A stretch of 64,000 nt of DNA from contig NZ_QVRA01000017.1 in the NCBI RefSeq assembly GCF_003591655.1, forward strand, positions 22,595 to 86,594. The letters are read 5' to 3'. A program made the position numbers and the translations under genes. The notes under the pieces are model-generated. The model was given only the letters and a program-made list of their open reading frames with translations. It was not told the origin of the DNA and ran no database searches. The stretch is from Sphingobium terrigena. GTDB taxonomy: Bacteria > Pseudomonadota > Alphaproteobacteria > Sphingomonadales > Sphingomonadaceae. Shown piece after piece: positions 63,911 through 64,000 of this stretch (the stretch's first letter is position 1; each line of letters opens with the position of its first letter).

Positions 63911-64000
63911 GCGTTTTATGTTCGTGACAGGAGACCGACGAGATGATGAAGCATAGTGAAGAGTTTAAGCAGGAGGCGGTGCGGATTGCGCTGACCAGCG
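63878..64000 (+). mobile_element. Left end of an IS3-family insertion sequence
   Basis: Begins approximately at 63878 (TGGACTTGTAACGG, ends in TG being usual for IS3) and runs off the right edge. It carries the start of orfA. The exact boundary and target duplication cannot be seen without the right end. Confidence 0.65.
63943..64000 (+). CDS. IS3-family transposase OrfA, partial
   Basis: Reads MMKHSEEFKQEAVRIALTS before the window ends, the standard N-terminus of IS3-type OrfA HTH proteins. An AGGAGA site lies about 10 nt upstream. ATG 63946 is an alternative start. Confidence 0.85.
   Translation, partial: MMKHSEEFKQEAVRIALTS

Noticed and set aside
1..64000. CRISPR arrays, tRNA or rRNA genes
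   Set aside because: No regularly spaced direct repeats and no tRNA- or rRNA-like sequence were seen on either strand; the repeats present are inverted intergenic palindromes.

Overview
The window is high-GC DNA from an alphaproteobacterium, most likely a sphingomonad. The reasons are two large TonB-dependent receptors of sphingomonad style, TPR-sulfotransferase neighbours, dispersed palindromic repeats of the CCCGCG..CGCGGG kind, and the general protein style. This placement is inference; no rRNA or marker gene is present.

Layout. 1-2.5 kb: end of a methylamine/aromatic amine dehydrogenase cluster (mauE, mauD, mauA), a 267-bp MITE-like element and a small cytochrome c. 2.5-11.3 kb: TonB receptor, TPR-sulfotransferase, APC permease, cytoplasmic ureohydrolase and an Ldh2-type dehydrogenase. 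11.3-16.1 kb: urtABCDE urea ABC transporter. 16.2-18.1 kb: PpiC-type isomerase and HupE/UreJ-type metal permease. 18-26.1 kb: complete quinohemoprotein amine dehydrogenase operon qhpADCBGFE. 26.3-29.1 kb: two exported ureohydrolases, one with an intact metal site and one with a broken one. 29.4-35.2 kb: second TonB receptor, TPR-sulfotransferase, HupE and PpiC set. 35.7-38.3 kb: exported molybdenum hydroxylase. 38.5-40 kb: third exported ureohydrolase. 40-49.6 kb: urease operon ureDABCEFG ending in a permease-fused hybrid histidine kinase and a LuxR-type response regulator. 49.6-51.8 kb: PepSY iron-reductase operon. 51.9-57 kb: housekeeping and unrelated genes (rsgA, uxaA-like, N-formylglutamate amidohydrolase, transglutaminase-like, DUF2383). 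57-64 kb: catabolic cluster of unknown substrate (three SDRs, SMP-30, two TetR, TauD-like, SnoaL-like, CMD), cut at its right end by an IS3-family element.

Central inference. A 19-bp near-palindrome, consensus MTACGTCAAATGCCCCATG, occurs eight times, always in an upstream region: before the cytoplasmic ureohydrolase, urtA/ppiC, qhpA, the paired exported ureohydrolases, TonB receptor 2, ppiC2/hupE2, the third exported ureohydrolase, and ureD. These units therefore look like one regulon, plausibly run by the two-component system at the end of the urease operon. The gene set fits a periplasmic pathway: uptake of a guanidino compound, hydrolysis by exported ureohydrolases to urea plus an amine, import of urea by UrtABCDE for urease, oxidation of the amine by the periplasmic QhpABC enzyme (and perhaps the Mau enzyme), possible oxidation of the aldehyde by the molybdenum hydroxylase, and metal supply by the HupE proteins. 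The substrate cannot be read from sequence.
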